64,000 bases of DNA from Kibdelosporangium banguiense (GTDB lineage Bacteria; Actinomycetota; Actinomycetes; Mycobacteriales; Pseudonocardiaceae), in NCBI RefSeq assembly GCF_017876405.1, contig NZ_JAGINW010000001.1, positions 3,857,203 through 3,921,202 on the forward strand, given 5' to 3'. The notes under the pieces were generated by a model, which did no database searches, had not been told where the DNA came from, and worked only from the letters and a program-made list of their open reading frames with translations. The stretch's first letter is position 1. The number at the start of each line of letters is the position of its first letter. Below, piece by piece: positions 43,601-51,312 of this stretch. The position numbers and the translations under genes are program-made.

Positions 43601-44079
43601 ATGCGCCCGGCGGCGTTCATCTGCTGAATCGCGACGGTGGCGCGCTTGAAGCCCTCGGCGCCAGTTCCCATACCGGAGGTGACGTTGCCGAGAGTGGTCA
43701 TGATCGGGATGACCTTCTCGGCGTCGATCCCGATGGAGATCAGGGAGGACGCGGCCGTCTGGAGCTCGGGGAACTCGAACGGCGTGGTGGCAGCGAAAGC
43801 CTGGAGCTTGCGCAGGAAGGCGTCGGCCTTCACGGCGCTGCCGAGGAGGGTGGTGAAGGCGATGTTCGCCTGCTCCATGTCCGACGCGACTTTGAGGCCC
43901 CAGGCCGCGGCCAGGCCTCCGCCGATCGCGGCGCCCGCAGTGGCGAGAGCGAGTCCCTTTGCGACGGTGACCGCGAGTCCCGCGACGGCCTTCGAGATGC
44001 TGCTACGTGCGTCGCTCTCGAAGCCGGTGGTGTCTGGCCGGATGCGGACGTATGCGTTTCCGAGGATGGAGTTGGACAG
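40606..44079 (-). CDS. Tape measure protein with C-terminal peptidase-like domain
   Basis: Determines tail length and helps DNA ejection. The frame is open above the first ATG (43878) and encodes SILGNAYVRIRPDTTGFE, the usual tape measure N-terminus, so the start must be upstream: a CTG at 44079 sits 8 nt after AGGAGG, with an ATT at 44085 as alternative. This gives 1157 residues. The middle repeats W-x-x-I-L-x-P-x-W/F-x-A-I units, and residues about 1000-1090 (SDHALGKAIDVMIPN...RDHVHVSLY) form an M15-like peptidase with H-D-H ligands, probably opening the cell wall on infection. Confidence 0.85.
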   Translation of the reverse strand: MSNSILGNAYVRIRPDTTGFESDARSSISKAVAGLAVTVAKGLALATAGAAIGGGLAAAWGLKVASDMEQANIAFTTLLGSAVKADAFLRKLQAFAATTPFEFPELQTAASSLISIGIDAEKVIPIMTTLGNVTSGMGTGAEGFKRATVAIQQMNAAGRITAEDLWQLRDAGIPVFDLLAGATGKTTEQLAEMANSGKLGRQELEQLMTALETGKGLERFNGLMAAQSQSLKGMASTFKDAVQLNLAEAMQPFIPGIKRMMSEATPIIDSALNSVAQKSTVLVQQVPNLFAAIAERDAQGIGEVLDNIFGNTGDKVDYFRSKAEQILPVIDQAKELFANLWQIAGHLGPALGAVGDSVQVAWEIFKFLLPILVQITGFLAENKELVIGLAVAYGTLRAAMIAHQAAQAVSTAGGVVKWLTAWIGQMKIAQSVQKAWTAVQWLFNAAMNANPIVKIVSIIGLLVGALVAAYQNSETFRNIVDGALHAVGAAASWLWNDVLSPVWNAIKTGWDAVVTGIQWAWQNILKPVFDVLGTVAQALGIFLMVVVFGPIMLAWKVLTEGIKLYWEHVLKPTFELVADVAVWLWQNVLSPTFDGIKAGWNGVITGIQWAWQNILQPTWNALQIAARWLWDNVLAPVFAGIAAGWSGLLTGIDWSYENVLKPTWDAISVAAGWLWNTILKPIFDAIGTGWSGLFNGMKSVWDNVLSPVFSAFGRALDVIKDSFNTAVEWIGKVWDGMRQKLMSPIQWVVDFVWNNGLRKLWNWINNLWGGDDLEAFRLDAATGAVVPTNLGRAGGNRAYATGGVLPGYTPGRDVHRFVSPTGGILNLSGGEAIMRPEFTRVMGVHGVNALNAAARTGGLQGVADALAARSQYEQSHKDGGIISLPGWLSTALEYIPGAGIVTDAINAINGGKGWGAGQWSDALIGTVKQVGSKIWEKVKSWFDSDSGTYSAKKPSPPGVNGLGPMAKAAREFVMRTWGIQNIGGYANRNIAGTNTPSDHALGKAIDVMIPNYQSAASINLGNNIANWFTANPAKFGTKYVIWRDHINSGRGWEPYGHPGGGRNDTLQHRDHVHVSLYDQGGVLEPGLTPVLNKTGKPEAVFTHDEWGVFKSIAAGGGNAPLVGGDLILQVGEGASVRDQMEEAMFQLRRIKRGGALR

Positions 44080-44123
44080 GGTAATCGCCTCCTCTCGCGG
44101 GAGATGGGGATGGGGAGGCGGTG

Positions 44124-44740
44124 TCAGCCGCCGAAGATGCGGGCGAGGCGGTCGATCTCGCGGCGGCGCTCGCGGCGGTCGACGGATGACTTTGTGGCGG
44201 CGGGACGCGACTTCGCGTAGACCTCGTCGAGGGTCTTCCGGCGGCCGTCGTCCTCGCGGACGATGCCTTCCAGGAATGCGAGGAAGTGACGCGCGCCCAA
44301 GTCCAGAACCGACGCTGGGCCGCCAACTCGGGCGATGAGGCCGAGTATCACTGCTCGGGACTCGACCTCATTCCACGAGTCGGCGGCCCAGCCGACGAGG
44401 GTCTGGACTACTCCGTAGGGCGGCCCAGCGTCTTCTCCATGATCTCCTGGAGGACTCCAAAAAGGACGCTGTCGTCGTCGGCTGCCGGGGAGCGGTAGAC
44501 GGCCTTCTTGAAGCGCGTGTACCCGTCGCCCAAGGTCACCTCGAAGAACTCGGCCAGGACGGCCATTGCCTCCGGATCACCCGATCCGGTGCGCGCAAGC
44601 TCGGAGATGAGCAGCGTGTTCGGCTTGCGTTCGATCGTGTATTCCAAACCCTCGAAGGTGACCGTTCCGAAGCCGGTCTCCTTCTTCTCGGCGATGTCGG
44701 AGTCGATGGCCTGGACGGCCTTCTTCTTGGTGGCAGCCAT
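44124..44740 (-). CDS. Tail assembly chaperone, -1 frameshift fusion form
   Basis: The upstream chaperone (44408-44740) and the frame ending at 44124 are offset by exactly -1. No stop occurs in the -1 frame between the run CTTTTTGG (44457-44464) and the second frame, so slippage there gives one fusion of about 204 residues. The C-terminal part is basic and helical (SSVDRRERRREIDRLARI). This G/GT layout between major tail protein and tape measure is a hallmark of siphophages. The exact slip site is inferred. Confidence 0.75.
44408..44740 (-). CDS. Tail assembly chaperone, short form
   Basis: 110 residues, ATG start. ETGFGTVTFEGLEYTIERKPNTLLISELART and VTLGDGYTRFKKAVY resemble actinophage gp-G-type chaperones that bind the tape measure before tube polymerisation. 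Ends with TAG shortly after the slippery run. Confidence 0.8.
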   Translation of the reverse strand: MAATKKKAVQAIDSDIAEKKETGFGTVTFEGLEYTIERKPNTLLISELARTGSGDPEAMAVLAEFFEVTLGDGYTRFKKAVYRSPAADDDSVLFGVLQEIMEKTLGRPTE

Positions 44741-44790
44741 TTTCAGTGTCCTCGTCTGTCTACTGCGGGAGTTCGGTCAGGAGGGGAAGG

Positions 44791-45372
44791 TCAGGGGGTG
44801 ACCGGGGTTACGCCGGAGCCGCCGTCGCGGTCGTCGGCGTAGAAGGCCTTGAACGGAGCGCCGCCGAGCGCGGGCTTCTCCAGCCGGAACTCGGCCGGGA
44901 TGGTCACCTTGTCGGCGCCCTTCCGGCGGGCCATCGAGACGGAGCCACCCTGGAAGACCTGGGGGAAGACCCAGCGCTCCTCGCGGTCCTCCGAGTCGAA
45001 GACCAGGACCCGGCGGACCTCGGTGCCCGGCTCCGGCGGCTCGTAGGAGACGTTGCCTCCGGCCGTCCGGGTCACGGTGCCGCCGTTGAAGGCGAGGGTC
45101 AGGTTCCGGACGGTGTTCTCCGCCATCGCGAAGGTGACCGTGCCGTTGCGGCCGGTGGTCCGGTAGAAGACCGGGTCGAGCGACTCGGCGACTTCAACCG
45201 GGTCCGAGGACAGCTCGTAGGAAAACTCGGAGCCCTCCTCCGTGTAGCCGATCGGCTTGAAGGCGGCGTCCAGCGTGGTGCCAAGGTCGGTCGGGAGCGC
45301 GGTGCCGAGCGGGGCGTAGTACAGGCGGCCGGGACCCAGAGACAGGGCACCAGCGTTGCCGGGGCTGGTCAA
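44791..45372 (-). CDS. Major tail protein (tube)
   Basis: 193 residues from a TTG with GGAGG eight bases upstream. PGRLYYAPLGTALPTDLG, YELSSDPVEVAESLDPV and EDREERWVFPQVFQGGSVSMARR fit tail tube subunits of long-tailed actinophages. A palindromic operator-like site (45387-45402) overlaps the leader. Confidence 0.8.
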   Translation of the reverse strand: MTSPGNAGALSLGPGRLYYAPLGTALPTDLGTTLDAAFKPIGYTEEGSEFSYELSSDPVEVAESLDPVFYRTTGRNGTVTFAMAENTVRNLTLAFNGGTVTRTAGGNVSYEPPEPGTEVRRVLVFDSEDREERWVFPQVFQGGSVSMARRKGADKVTIPAEFRLEKPALGGAPFKAFYADDRDGGSGVTPVTP

Positions 45373-45386
45373 GAGGAGTACCTCCG

Positions 45387-45402
45387 ATGGAGAGATCTCG
45401 GT
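45387..45402. promoter_or_regulatory. Dispersed palindrome, copy 6
   Basis: ATGGAGAGATCTCGGT, two mismatches in one arm, 15 bases upstream of the tube protein start. Confidence 0.5.
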
Positions 45403-45434
45403 GGCGAGTGCCTGCCGAGGTGAGGATGTGCGGA

Positions 45435-45806
45435 TCAGCCGTTCGGCCGGAGAGCGGGACGAAGGTGAGGCCGGGCGGGGTGGTTCTGAGTGCCGACCTC
45501 CCACCACCACAGGTAGAAGCCGGGATGATGCTTCGAGTAGCCGACATCGACGTGTGCGCTGTCCTCGTCCTTGCCTGGCACGGCGATGATGGCGTCAATG
45601 GGGTCGTCGGTTCCCTTGACGAAACGACCCTGAGCGTCTCGGCGGACCTTTCCGGCGGGTTCGCTTCCCGGTGGAGGGACCACGGACTTCGCGTTCGCGC
45701 GGGCACGGTCTCTGACCTGTCGGCCGACGGTGCCCATGAAGCGGACGGCCTCGTCGCTGCGCATGATCTCTGCGAGGGCGCGGGCGTCGATGTGGACTCG
45801 GCTCAC
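45435..45806 (-). CDS. Tail completion/neck protein (HK97 gp10-like)
   Basis: 123 residues. GRQVRDRARANAKSVVPPPGSEPAGKVRRD and the Trp-rich FYLWWWEVGTQNHPARPHLRPAL end match HK97-gp10-like proteins that join neck and tube. Overlaps its neighbour by four bases (ATGA). Confidence 0.75.
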   Translation of the reverse strand: MSRVHIDARALAEIMRSDEAVRFMGTVGRQVRDRARANAKSVVPPPGSEPAGKVRRDAQGRFVKGTDDPIDAIIAVPGKDEDSAHVDVGYSKHHPGFYLWWWEVGTQNHPARPHLRPALRPNG

Positions 45807-45979
45807 TCCTTGGCTGCCCCCTTGGCGGCCGACTGAGCCTTCGGGTGCTCGGTGGCGACCTTGTCCTTACAATCGAGGTTCTCGACGGCGGACGCCGGGA
45901 CCTCGCTCCCCTTGCGGTACGCAAGGACGCCAGGCGCGGCGTAGATGTCCTGGGTGGCGATGTGGCGGGTGTCGCTCAT
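45803..45979 (-). CDS. Small head-tail module protein
   Basis: 58 residues, ATGA-coupled at both ends. DIYAAPGVLAYRKGSEVPASAVENL resembles part of the longer capsid-module protein at 47844 (VHVRSHDGAKSAVLKPGDTVPDWAEV). Function unknown. Confidence 0.6.
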   Translation of the reverse strand: MSDTRHIATQDIYAAPGVLAYRKGSEVPASAVENLDCKDKVATEHPKAQSAAKGAAKE

Positions 45980-46365
45980 GACGAAGCTCCAGAGAGTCGG
46001 ATGCCGACGGTGATGAGGAACCGAGGGAGTTCGGTCTCGGGGTCGGGCGAGGAGATCGGGTCGGTATCGACCCACCTGCCGTGGACGAGCGCGTCGAGGA
46101 CGACGGCTCGTTTCGCGGTGGGCCAGTTGTTCTTGATCGCCCACGCCAGCGCGCCAGCCTGGAACTCGTCGTCGGCCCAGACTTCGATCTGGTAGATGGG
46201 CGTGGCCTCCCAGCTCACGGGGGCCTCGCGGTCGCTGACCTTCGTGACTCGGATAGCGGGGAGGGTGGAGTCGAGCTGGGTTGAAACGCGGCCACCGATC
46301 TCGTCGAGGCCGGGGAGCGTTGTGAGGAGAGCGATGATGGCCGGGTCGGGATAGGGAACGGTCAT
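45976..46365 (-). CDS. Tail terminator-like protein
   Basis: 129 residues from ATG 46365 (ATGA overlap). DPAIIALLTTLPGLDEIGGRVST...IRVTKVSD and YQIEVWADDEFQAGALAWAIK fit tail terminator or minor tail completion proteins with an alpha/beta fold. Position in the connector gene set supports this. Confidence 0.7.
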   Translation of the reverse strand: MTVPYPDPAIIALLTTLPGLDEIGGRVSTQLDSTLPAIRVTKVSDREAPVSWEATPIYQIEVWADDEFQAGALAWAIKNNWPTAKRAVVLDALVHGRWVDTDPISSPDPETELPRFLITVGIRLSGASS

Positions 46366-46700
46366 GCGGTCACCGGTCCGACGTACTTGAGAATGGCGGT
46401 GACAACGCCGATCTTGGTTTTCGGGACGACAGCGGCGAAAGGCTTGCCCTCGACCGTATAAACGTGTCCCTTGCTCACCACATCGTCGGCGGGCCGGAGA
46501 TCGGTGCCGAGAGGCATGGTCGCGCGGAACTCGTTCACCACAAAGGCTTCGCCTTCGACGCTTCCGGTCTGCTGGAGAATGCCGTCTACCGTGGTCTCGG
46601 AGAGGACCACCCGCGTCGGCTTGCCGAGAGGGTCCTTGGGGCCTGGGCCGTAGCGTCGGACCTTGAACAAGTTCTGCTCGAAGAGAGCCTTGAAGCTCAC
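46362..46700 (-). CDS. Head-tail connector/stopper protein
   Basis: 112 residues. FKALFEQNLFKVRRYGPGPKDPLGKPT and a beta-rich C-terminus fit head closure (stopper) proteins. ATG overlaps the preceding gene. Confidence 0.65.
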   Translation of the reverse strand: MSFKALFEQNLFKVRRYGPGPKDPLGKPTRVVLSETTVDGILQQTGSVEGEAFVVNEFRATMPLGTDLRPADDVVSKGHVYTVEGKPFAAVVPKTKIGVVTAILKYVGPVTA

Positions 46701-47077
46701 TGGCCACCGCCAGGCCGGATGGTGAATGCGCGAGATCGGCCGATCGGTGCCGGGGAAACGCTGTCGAGGTTCGCGCGCTCGTCGTCGGTGAGCGAGAAGA
46801 CCGCGGCGATATCAGCGTCCGCTCCCCCGAAGGTCAGACCGGCGCCTCCCGCGTTGAGTTGGCGAGCGCCCTTGGGGTTGGAACCGATGCGGACCAGGAC
46901 TCCGAAGAGGACCCCGGCCACCACTTGGGCGGCTCGGCCCTTGGCGGCCTCGGGGTCGCCGTTGTAGCCGGCACTCACGACACGGAGGCCGGAAGCGTAG
47001 AGAGCGTTGAAACGCGCTTCGGAGATGTCCTCGTCGAGGACGAGGGCCAGCTCCTCGCGGGAGATGAGCTGGGCCAT
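46697..47077 (-). CDS. Head-tail adaptor protein
   Basis: 126 residues from ATG 47077 with GGAGGGAGC. Mostly helical (ISREELALVLDEDISEARFNALYASGLRVVSAGY), like the adaptor that docks on the portal. First gene of the connector set after the plus-strand insertion at 47241. Confidence 0.65.
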   Translation of the reverse strand: MAQLISREELALVLDEDISEARFNALYASGLRVVSAGYNGDPEAAKGRAAQVVAGVLFGVLVRIGSNPKGARQLNAGGAGLTFGGADADIAAVFSLTDDERANLDSVSPAPIGRSRAFTIRPGGGQ

Positions 47078-47240
47078 GCCCGCTCCCTCCATTCTAGTCA
47101 GGTCGCCGCTTCATTTAAGCCATGCGAAGAATCACCCAATGGGGTGGCAAAGTCGCCGAGATGGAGTACTGCAAACCGCTTGAAGAGAGGATTGACTTGC
47201 CCTCGCAATGAATGCGTGACGATGTGGGTAAGGAGGCGTC

Positions 47241-47729
47241 ATGGCCACCGCGCAATCACCGGATGCCATGAATGTAGGCCAAGGCTCGATCGATCGACTT
47301 GCTGAACGTGTTGCTCGGGATCACAGAGAGACGCAGCAGGTAGCCGTTCGATGGTCGAGGCTGGGCGTCATTCTCCCGGTTGTGTCGGCCATCGCGGCTG
47401 CTATCGCCGGCGGTGTAACTAGCATTAGTGACCTAGACGGTGGCTGGAGAGCGTTCGTGATCATCGTATCGTTTGTAGGCACCGCTCTATCGGCCGGAAT
47501 CGCGGCGCTCCGCGCGCCAGAACGGGCGGAAGGTGCCCGCCGCCGCGTAGCAGAGTTGGAGTCTGTTCAGCGGTGGATTCCGGCGATCACTGAGGGAATT
47601 GAACATTCTGGTGGACCGTCAGAATTGGAACTTATGCGACGATACCATCTGCTGCTGGCTCGAATTGACGAGATCAACGGAGTGGTTAATCCCTGGAAAG
47701 GAAATCCGCCCTGGGTTCCTTCTTCGTAA
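47241..47729 (+). CDS. Two-helix membrane protein inserted in the head module, opposite strand
   Basis: 162 residues from ATG with AAGGAGG. Two membrane helices (LGVILPVVSAIAAAIAGGV and AFVIIVSFVGTALSAGIAAL) are followed by a cytosolic helical domain (ERAEGARRRVAELESVQRW). The plan resembles SLATT-type two-helix effectors, but I cannot confirm that. Opposite strand within late genes, lower GC and its own terminator mark it as an independently expressed cargo gene, possibly for superinfection exclusion. Confidence 0.65.
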   Translation: MATAQSPDAMNVGQGSIDRLAERVARDHRETQQVAVRWSRLGVILPVVSAIAAAIAGGVTSISDLDGGWRAFVIIVSFVGTALSAGIAALRAPERAEGARRRVAELESVQRWIPAITEGIEHSGGPSELELMRRYHLLLARIDEINGVVNPWKGNPPWVPSS

Positions 47730-47799
47730 ATCAGGTGCCCGGGTGGTCTCATCTGGTGCTCGGGCAAGGTGTCGTGACGAGTTAGCCCCGCGGCACGGA

Positions 47800-47837
47800 G
47801 GAAGGGCCGGCCTTGTCTACCAGAGGCCGGCCCTTCC
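47800..47837. terminator. Bidirectional hairpin terminator
   Basis: GGAAGGGCCGGCCT / AGGCCGGCCCTTCC, perfect 14-bp stem with a 10-nt loop, between the convergent genes ending at 47729 and 47844. Confidence 0.75.
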
Positions 47838-47843
47838 TGCGGA

Positions 47844-48116
47844 TCACTCCGTCTTGCTCTCGGTGGCCCTTGCGGCAGGCTTACGCCTGGTCGTCGCCTT
47901 GGGGGCTGAGGTCTTCGGGGTCGGCTTCTCGTCCTCGACCGCCGGACCCTCGGTGGCTGGCTCCGCGACCTCCTTCGGCGCCGCGGCTTCCGGGGCGTCG
48001 AGCAGTGCGGCCCGGTTGGTCACCTCGGCCCAATCAGGGACTGTGTCGCCCGGCTTGAGGACAGCGCTCTTGGCGCCATCATGGGAGCGGACGTGTACGT
48101 AGGTGCGCACCTCCAC
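47844..48116 (-). CDS. Small capsid-module protein
   Basis: 90 residues. An N-terminal half (TYVHVRSHDGAKSAVLKPGDTVPDWAEV) and an Ala/Pro/Lys/Glu-rich, probably disordered tail. Found after the major capsid gene in many actinophages; role unknown. Confidence 0.6.
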   Translation of the reverse strand: MEVRTYVHVRSHDGAKSAVLKPGDTVPDWAEVTNRAALLDAPEAAAPKEVAEPATEGPAVEDEKPTPKTSAPKATTRRKPAARATESKTE

Positions 48117-48136
48117 GGGTGGCGCCCCCTTTCGTC

Positions 48137-48152
48137 ACAGAGAGATCTCTGT
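48137..48152. promoter_or_regulatory. Dispersed palindrome, copy 7
   Basis: ACAGAGAGATCTCTGT, a symmetric variant, in the short gap between the capsid gene stop and the next start. Confidence 0.5.
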
Positions 48153-48159
48153 GGCTAGG

Positions 48160-49197
48160 TCAGACGGAAGCGATGAAGAGCCGTTTCGGCTGGCTCAGGA
48201 TGGGCATGGCCGTTGCGTCCACGTAGGTGAACTGCCTGTAGGGCGGACCTACCTTCTCCACGATGCCGACCAGGCCAGCTGCGCCCTGGAAGGTCATCTC
48301 CGCCTTGTTGCTGTTCACCAGCTCCAGGGCGGTCACGGAGACGCCCAGCGCGGTGAAACCCAGGTCGCCGAGGCTGGCCGGGGTGAACAGGACCTTCGCG
48401 TCCGCCATGACCTTCGTGGCGACGCCGTCCACGTCCAGAGACGTGTCCGGAAGCTCGACCAGCGGCGGCAGGTCCTCCGAGGCCAGCAGGTCGCGCAGCT
48501 CCTGCGCGGTGATGCGGGTCGCCGTCGAGTTCGCAGCCGGCCCACGGGCCAACCGGACGAGCTGCTCGTTGCGCTGCATGAGCCGGATGGTCTTCATCTT
48601 GGCTCGGATCGCGCCCGGAGCGCCTACGCCGGAGTCGATGTACGCCTGCTGCCAGGCGAGCAGGTCGTCCAGGATCGGGGCCGTCGGGTCGGTCCAGCTC
48701 TTCGCCGCGGTGACGATGTTCTCCGCAGGGACGCCGAAGTCGGCCTCACCCTTGTAGCCGTTCTCGTTGATCGTCAGCTTGCCGTCGGCGAGCACGTCAC
48801 CCCAGGCCAGTTCAAGCCGGTTGTAGACCGACGCGGTCAGGTTCTCCGCGTCGTTGTAGATCGCGTTCGCGAGAGCGGCCTTGTTCGTGCCGGAGGTCCG
48901 GGCGAACTGGATCTGGAGCCGCTCGTACTCGCCGAGGTTCATGCTGTTGCCCAGCGGCAGGAGCGAGACCTCGGAGGTGCTGCCGCCATCGCGGGCCATC
49001 GTCGGGAGGTTGCCGTCGAAGGCGCGGAACTTCGCGGTGCGGTTGGTGTGGACCAGCTCGGAGAAGTCCACCTTGTGGTCGTCTACCGTGCGCTGGCCGA
49101 TGTTGTTGAAGAACGCCAGGTTGGCCGGCGTCGGCACCTCGCGCACGAATGCGGTGAGGGCGTCCGGAGTGACCTCGGCGTCGAAGAAGATCGCCAT
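48160..49197 (-). CDS. Major capsid protein (lambda E-like)
   Basis: 345 residues. VREVPTPANLAFFNNIGQRTVDDHKVDF and ERLQIQFARTSGTNKAALANAIYND...NRLELAWGDVL have the pattern of the phage lambda E-type capsid family. The decoration protein immediately before it is also of lambda type (D), as expected. Assembles the T-shell of the head. Confidence 0.85.
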   Translation of the reverse strand: MAIFFDAEVTPDALTAFVREVPTPANLAFFNNIGQRTVDDHKVDFSELVHTNRTAKFRAFDGNLPTMARDGGSTSEVSLLPLGNSMNLGEYERLQIQFARTSGTNKAALANAIYNDAENLTASVYNRLELAWGDVLADGKLTINENGYKGEADFGVPAENIVTAAKSWTDPTAPILDDLLAWQQAYIDSGVGAPGAIRAKMKTIRLMQRNEQLVRLARGPAANSTATRITAQELRDLLASEDLPPLVELPDTSLDVDGVATKVMADAKVLFTPASLGDLGFTALGVSVTALELVNSNKAEMTFQGAAGLVGIVEKVGPPYRQFTYVDATAMPILSQPKRLFIASV

Positions 49198-49228
49198 GAG
49201 TTGGGGTTAGCTCCTGTTCTCGCCGGGA

Positions 49229-49627
49229 TCAGGCGTAGAAGTAGATGAGGGGCAGCGCGGCCTTCACGGTCGCGGCCGGAGCACCGCCGGGCAGCTTCGA
49301 GCCGAAGACGAAACCGTGGACGAGCTGTGCGGTGCCGAACGTCTTTTCACCGTGGCTCGTGTCGATGCTCTGGAAGAGCAGGCCGGTCGGCGTCTGGCGG
49401 CCGTCGTTCGCGGTCGAGTCGTACGGCCCGTACAGGCCGGTCGCGGTGACGCGGCCGAGGACAGTGCCGCTCTTGATGTAGCCGTTCACCTTCGCGCCGG
49501 CCGGGAAGAGCGCGGTGTCGACGGTGACGCCGGGCATCGCGTTCGTCTCGGTACCGTGCGGGCCTGCGAGCCAGCTCCGGTCCTCACTCTGGACGGCCGG
49601 GGCCTTGCGGACAGAGATGTTGGTCAT
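49229..49627 (-). CDS. Head decoration protein (lambda D-like)
   Basis: 132 residues. VTVDTALFPAGAKVNGYIKSGTVLGRVTATGLYGPYD...LLFQSID matches the decoration family that trimerises on the outside of expanded heads. Sits between scaffold and capsid genes. Confidence 0.8.
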   Translation of the reverse strand: MTNISVRKAPAVQSEDRSWLAGPHGTETNAMPGVTVDTALFPAGAKVNGYIKSGTVLGRVTATGLYGPYDSTANDGRQTPTGLLFQSIDTSHGEKTFGTAQLVHGFVFGSKLPGGAPAATVKAALPLIYFYA

Positions 49628-49655
49628 GCGGGGGTGTCCCTCCTACGGGGATCGG

Positions 49656-50180
49656 TCAGGACTTCTTGAAGCGGCGCCGTGCCTCGTCGAGGCCCGCCTC
49701 CCGAGCGCTGGGCTTCTGCGTGGTGCCAGTGCCGCCCTGGGATGGGTCAGGCTTCGGGGCTGTGGACTTCGGCGCGGTGCCCCGGAACTCCAGGGCTGCC
49801 TTGGCGGACTCGCGCATGGCGTCCTCATCGCCGCCGTGCAGGAGCGCGGCGGGAACGCCGGTTTCGGCCGCGACCTTGTAGCGCGCCAGTTCACGCTCGG
49901 CCTTGCTGGCCTTGTCCTCGGCGGCCTGGAGCTTCTGGTCCGGGGTCATGCCCTGGGCCTTGATCTGGTCCAGCTCCTCCGCGGCCTTCTTGTTCTCCTT
50001 GGCCCGGGTCTCCCACTTGCGGGAGTTGGTCTTGAGGTCCTCGAACTTGGCGGTCAGCTCGGCGAGCTGCTCCTCCACGCTCTTTGGCGTCTCGTCGGAC
50101 TTCGTGCCGTCGTTCTTGCCGTTCGGGTCCTCGGCGCCGGGGTCAGGCTGGCCGTTCGGATCGGTCGTGGTCTGGCGCAT
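49656..50180 (-). CDS. Scaffolding protein
   Basis: 174 residues, acidic disordered N-terminus, long coiled coil (SVEEQLAELTAKFEDLKTNSRKWETRAKENKKAAEELDQ) and a basic C-terminal end (RRRFKK), typical of phage scaffolds that bind capsid through a basic tail. Confidence 0.8.
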   Translation of the reverse strand: MRQTTTDPNGQPDPGAEDPNGKNDGTKSDETPKSVEEQLAELTAKFEDLKTNSRKWETRAKENKKAAEELDQIKAQGMTPDQKLQAAEDKASKAERELARYKVAAETGVPAALLHGGDEDAMRESAKAALEFRGTAPKSTAPKPDPSQGGTGTTQKPSAREAGLDEARRRFKKS

Positions 50181-50229
50181 GGTTGTTGTCTCCCGTAGCG
50201 GGACAGGCCCCGTTGCGGGGCAAGGGAAA

Positions 50230-51309
50230 TCAGGTGATGTAGCCGAACCGCTTGAGGAGCCGAATGGCGTCCTCGCGGTCCTCTGCGATCTGGTAGATCG
50301 ACTCGGGCATGAGGCGGGGCGTCGCGGCGCGCGTGCGCCAGATGGGCTGCCCGTTGCTCTGCTCGCGGGACTGGGTGGAGCCGGATGCCTTGATGAGGCG
50401 GGCGCCGGCCAGGCCGCGCTTGGTCGTTCCCTCAGAGGTGATGTAAACGGGCTGGCCGTAGACGTCCGTGCGGACGATGCGGCCCCGTTCGGCTCCGCCT
50501 CGGAGGATCTTCTGCTCTTCGGCTGTCAAACGGCCGGGAGCGGAGAGGCCCATGGCGCCACGGCGGGCGTTGACGACCTGGGCGATGTCGGCTCCGTCGC
50601 GGATGGCCTGAGCGCCCGCCTTCGTGAACTGGCGGTTCTGCTCGGCCTCCGTGAGGGAGTTGAAGTGGGTCTTGGGATCGGTTTGAGCGGTCAGTCCCGG
50701 CGTGTCCTCGGCGGCGGGGATGTTGCGGCACTTGCACATCGGGTGCCGGTCGAATCCGTCGCTCCAGCGGTACCAGCGGCCCGCAAGGATTACGCATCGG
50801 GAGCAGGCTTTCGCCTCTACCAGGCGCACCCATCCGGTCCGTGGCCGTGCGGCGATGGAAAGACCGGTGGCACTGCGCCCGGCGTCCTGGACTTGCGTCC
50901 CGACGATCCGGGTGAGCTGGGCGAGTCCAGCGGCCATCGATTCACTGGCGGTGGCGCCTCCAGCCTGAGCGACGCTCGCGGTGATGAGCGGCTGAAGGAG
51001 AAGCGAGTCGAGAGGCAATCCGTCCGATGCGACACCTGCCAGGGATGCCGGGATGATGGCTCCGTCGGCGTCCACGGCGATACCTGCCTCTGCGAGGACG
51101 AGGTCCGTGTAAACGTCTGCGGCCATGGCGGCGAGTTCCTGGGATCGCGCGACGGACAGGAAGATCTGATCGCCGACCTGGTCACGGACCCAGCTCTCGG
51201 AGAGCCGGGTCGGATCCAGGCCGCTCCAGATGTCCTGGGCGGCCTGGACGGCGGCGGCCATGATCTTTACCTGCTGCTCGTAGGACTCAGCGGCGGCGAT
51301 CTCCGGCAT
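50230..51309 (-). CDS. MuF-like minor head protein
   Basis: 359 residues. VRLVEAKACSRCVILAGRWYRWSDGFDRHPMCKCRNIPA is the Cys/His-containing core of actinophage minor head proteins encoded after the portal. The N-terminal 130 residues are helical. Probably ejected with DNA or bound to the portal. Confidence 0.8.
   Translation of the reverse strand: MPEIAAAESYEQQVKIMAAAVQAAQDIWSGLDPTRLSESWVRDQVGDQIFLSVARSQELAAMAADVYTDLVLAEAGIAVDADGAIIPASLAGVASDGLPLDSLLLQPLITASVAQAGGATASESMAAGLAQLTRIVGTQVQDAGRSATGLSIAARPRTGWVRLVEAKACSRCVILAGRWYRWSDGFDRHPMCKCRNIPAAEDTPGLTAQTDPKTHFNSLTEAEQNRQFTKAGAQAIRDGADIAQVVNARRGAMGLSAPGRLTAEEQKILRGGAERGRIVRTDVYGQPVYITSEGTTKRGLAGARLIKASGSTQSREQSNGQPIWRTRAATPRLMPESIYQIAEDREDAIRLLKRFGYIT
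51107..51115. repeat. GTGTAAACG site
   Basis: Member of the dispersed octamer family within the MuF-like gene. Confidence 0.4.
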
Positions 51310-51312
51310 GGG

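Noticed and set aside
42625..44220. 531-codon plus-strand frame
   Set aside because: Lies opposite the tape measure gene, whose N-terminus and repeats are clearly real.
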